From: Planctomycetales bacterium
GTDB lineage: Bacteria > Planctomycetota > Planctomycetia > Isosphaerales > Isosphaeraceae
NCBI GenBank assembly: GCA_027451455.1
Contig: DAIDJI010000072.1
Span: forward strand, 1-13,056
Length of the DNA stretch: 13,056 bases
Direction: 5' to 3'
The notes beneath the pieces were generated by a model, which did not search any database, had not been told where the DNA came from, and saw only the letters and a list, made by a program, of their open reading frames with translations. Numbering within the stretch: position 1 is the stretch's first letter; each line of letters opens with the position of its first letter. A program made the position numbers and the translations under genes. Of this stretch, positions 12,953 through 13,056 are shown piece after piece.

Positions 12953-13056
12953 ATGCGGAAGGAACCTCGTCCCGAGGAGGCCGAGCGGAAATTCGGGGCC
13001 CACATGTCGATCGCCGGCGGGTGCGATAGGGCCGTACACGCGGCGCACGCCGTGCC
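12953..13056 (+). CDS. nfo: Deoxyribonuclease IV (endonuclease IV), N-terminal fragment
   Basis: The reading frame runs off the right edge of the window after 34 complete codons. It contains KFGAHMSIAGGCDRAVHAAH, the opening strand and helix of endonuclease IV (typical form: IGAHVSxAGG...A), an AP endonuclease with a TIM-barrel fold and three zinc ions that acts in base excision repair. His17 in GAHMS corresponds to a residue near the active site. The ATG at 12953 has GGAG (12943-12946) with a 6-nt spacer; an in-frame ATG at 12941 lacks a well-placed ribosome binding site. The start is divergent from the small membrane protein gene. The identification rests on about 20 residues, but the motif is distinctive. 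Confidence 0.75.
   Translation, partial: MRKEPRPEEAERKFGAHMSIAGGCDRAVHAAHAV

Noticed and set aside
1..13056. CRISPR array, tRNA, rRNA, insertion sequence or integron
   Set aside because: No regularly spaced direct repeats, no tRNA cloverleaf with CCA-like end, no transposase or integrase motif, and no terminal inverted repeats flanking a gene were seen by eye.

Overview
The window looks like chromosomal DNA from a GC-rich planctomycete, probably in or near the Isosphaeraceae. The pointers are a DUF1559 protein with a GFTLIE prepilin-type N-terminus (a family hugely expanded in Planctomycetota), a small lipoprotein next to it, a fused two-domain InaA/WaaP-type kinase, an S1-repeat protein with only four repeats, and high GC at third codon positions. 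The genus is inferred, since there is no rRNA or other marker gene here. I see no tRNA, rRNA, insertion sequence, phage gene or CRISPR array.

Layout. Positions 1-331 hold no convincing gene. This AT-richer stretch carries two perfect dyads and a possible 26-codon leader ORF with an excellent ribosome binding site just before an NAD(P)-binding SDR-like reductase (332-970, +). That gene converges on a DUF1559 pseudopilin-like protein (2188-1088, -), with a two-tier hairpin between them. Upstream of DUF1559 on the same strand is a tiny lipoprotein gene (2573-2355, -), separated from it by a GC-rich hairpin.

Positions 2708-9105 look like a cell-envelope glycoconjugate locus. An MsbA-type ABC exporter half-transporter with an unusual insert of about 150 residues between TM1 and TM2 (5020-2708, -) is divergent from three tightly packed + strand genes: a GT4-like glycosyltransferase (5284-6360), a tandem InaA/WaaP-like kinase (6357-8150, ATGA overlap) and a DUF1570-like zinc metalloprotease with a lipoprotein-like signal (8164-9105). 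The 263-nt divergent region contains a promoter candidate for each direction. The likely theme is synthesis, phosphorylation and export of a surface glycolipid or polysaccharide; this is inferred from gene content.

Positions 9120-12296 have an RNA flavour. A four-repeat S1 protein (10529-9120, -) has a structured GC-rich leader. Divergent from it is a + strand run: a HEPN-domain protein (10758-11207), a 113-residue partner coupled to it by a TGATG overlap (11207-11548), and an RraA-family protein (11577-12296). The HEPN partner contains a stretch strikingly like the BolA signature, which makes the HEPN/BolA-like pair the best candidate here for an undescribed system. It also has lower GC3 than its neighbour RraA.

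At the right end a small single-pass membrane protein (12806-12336, -) converges on rraA over a perfect 11-bp GC-rich inverted repeat. The window closes with the truncated start of an endonuclease IV gene (from 12953, +), recognisable by its FGAHMSIAGG motif.
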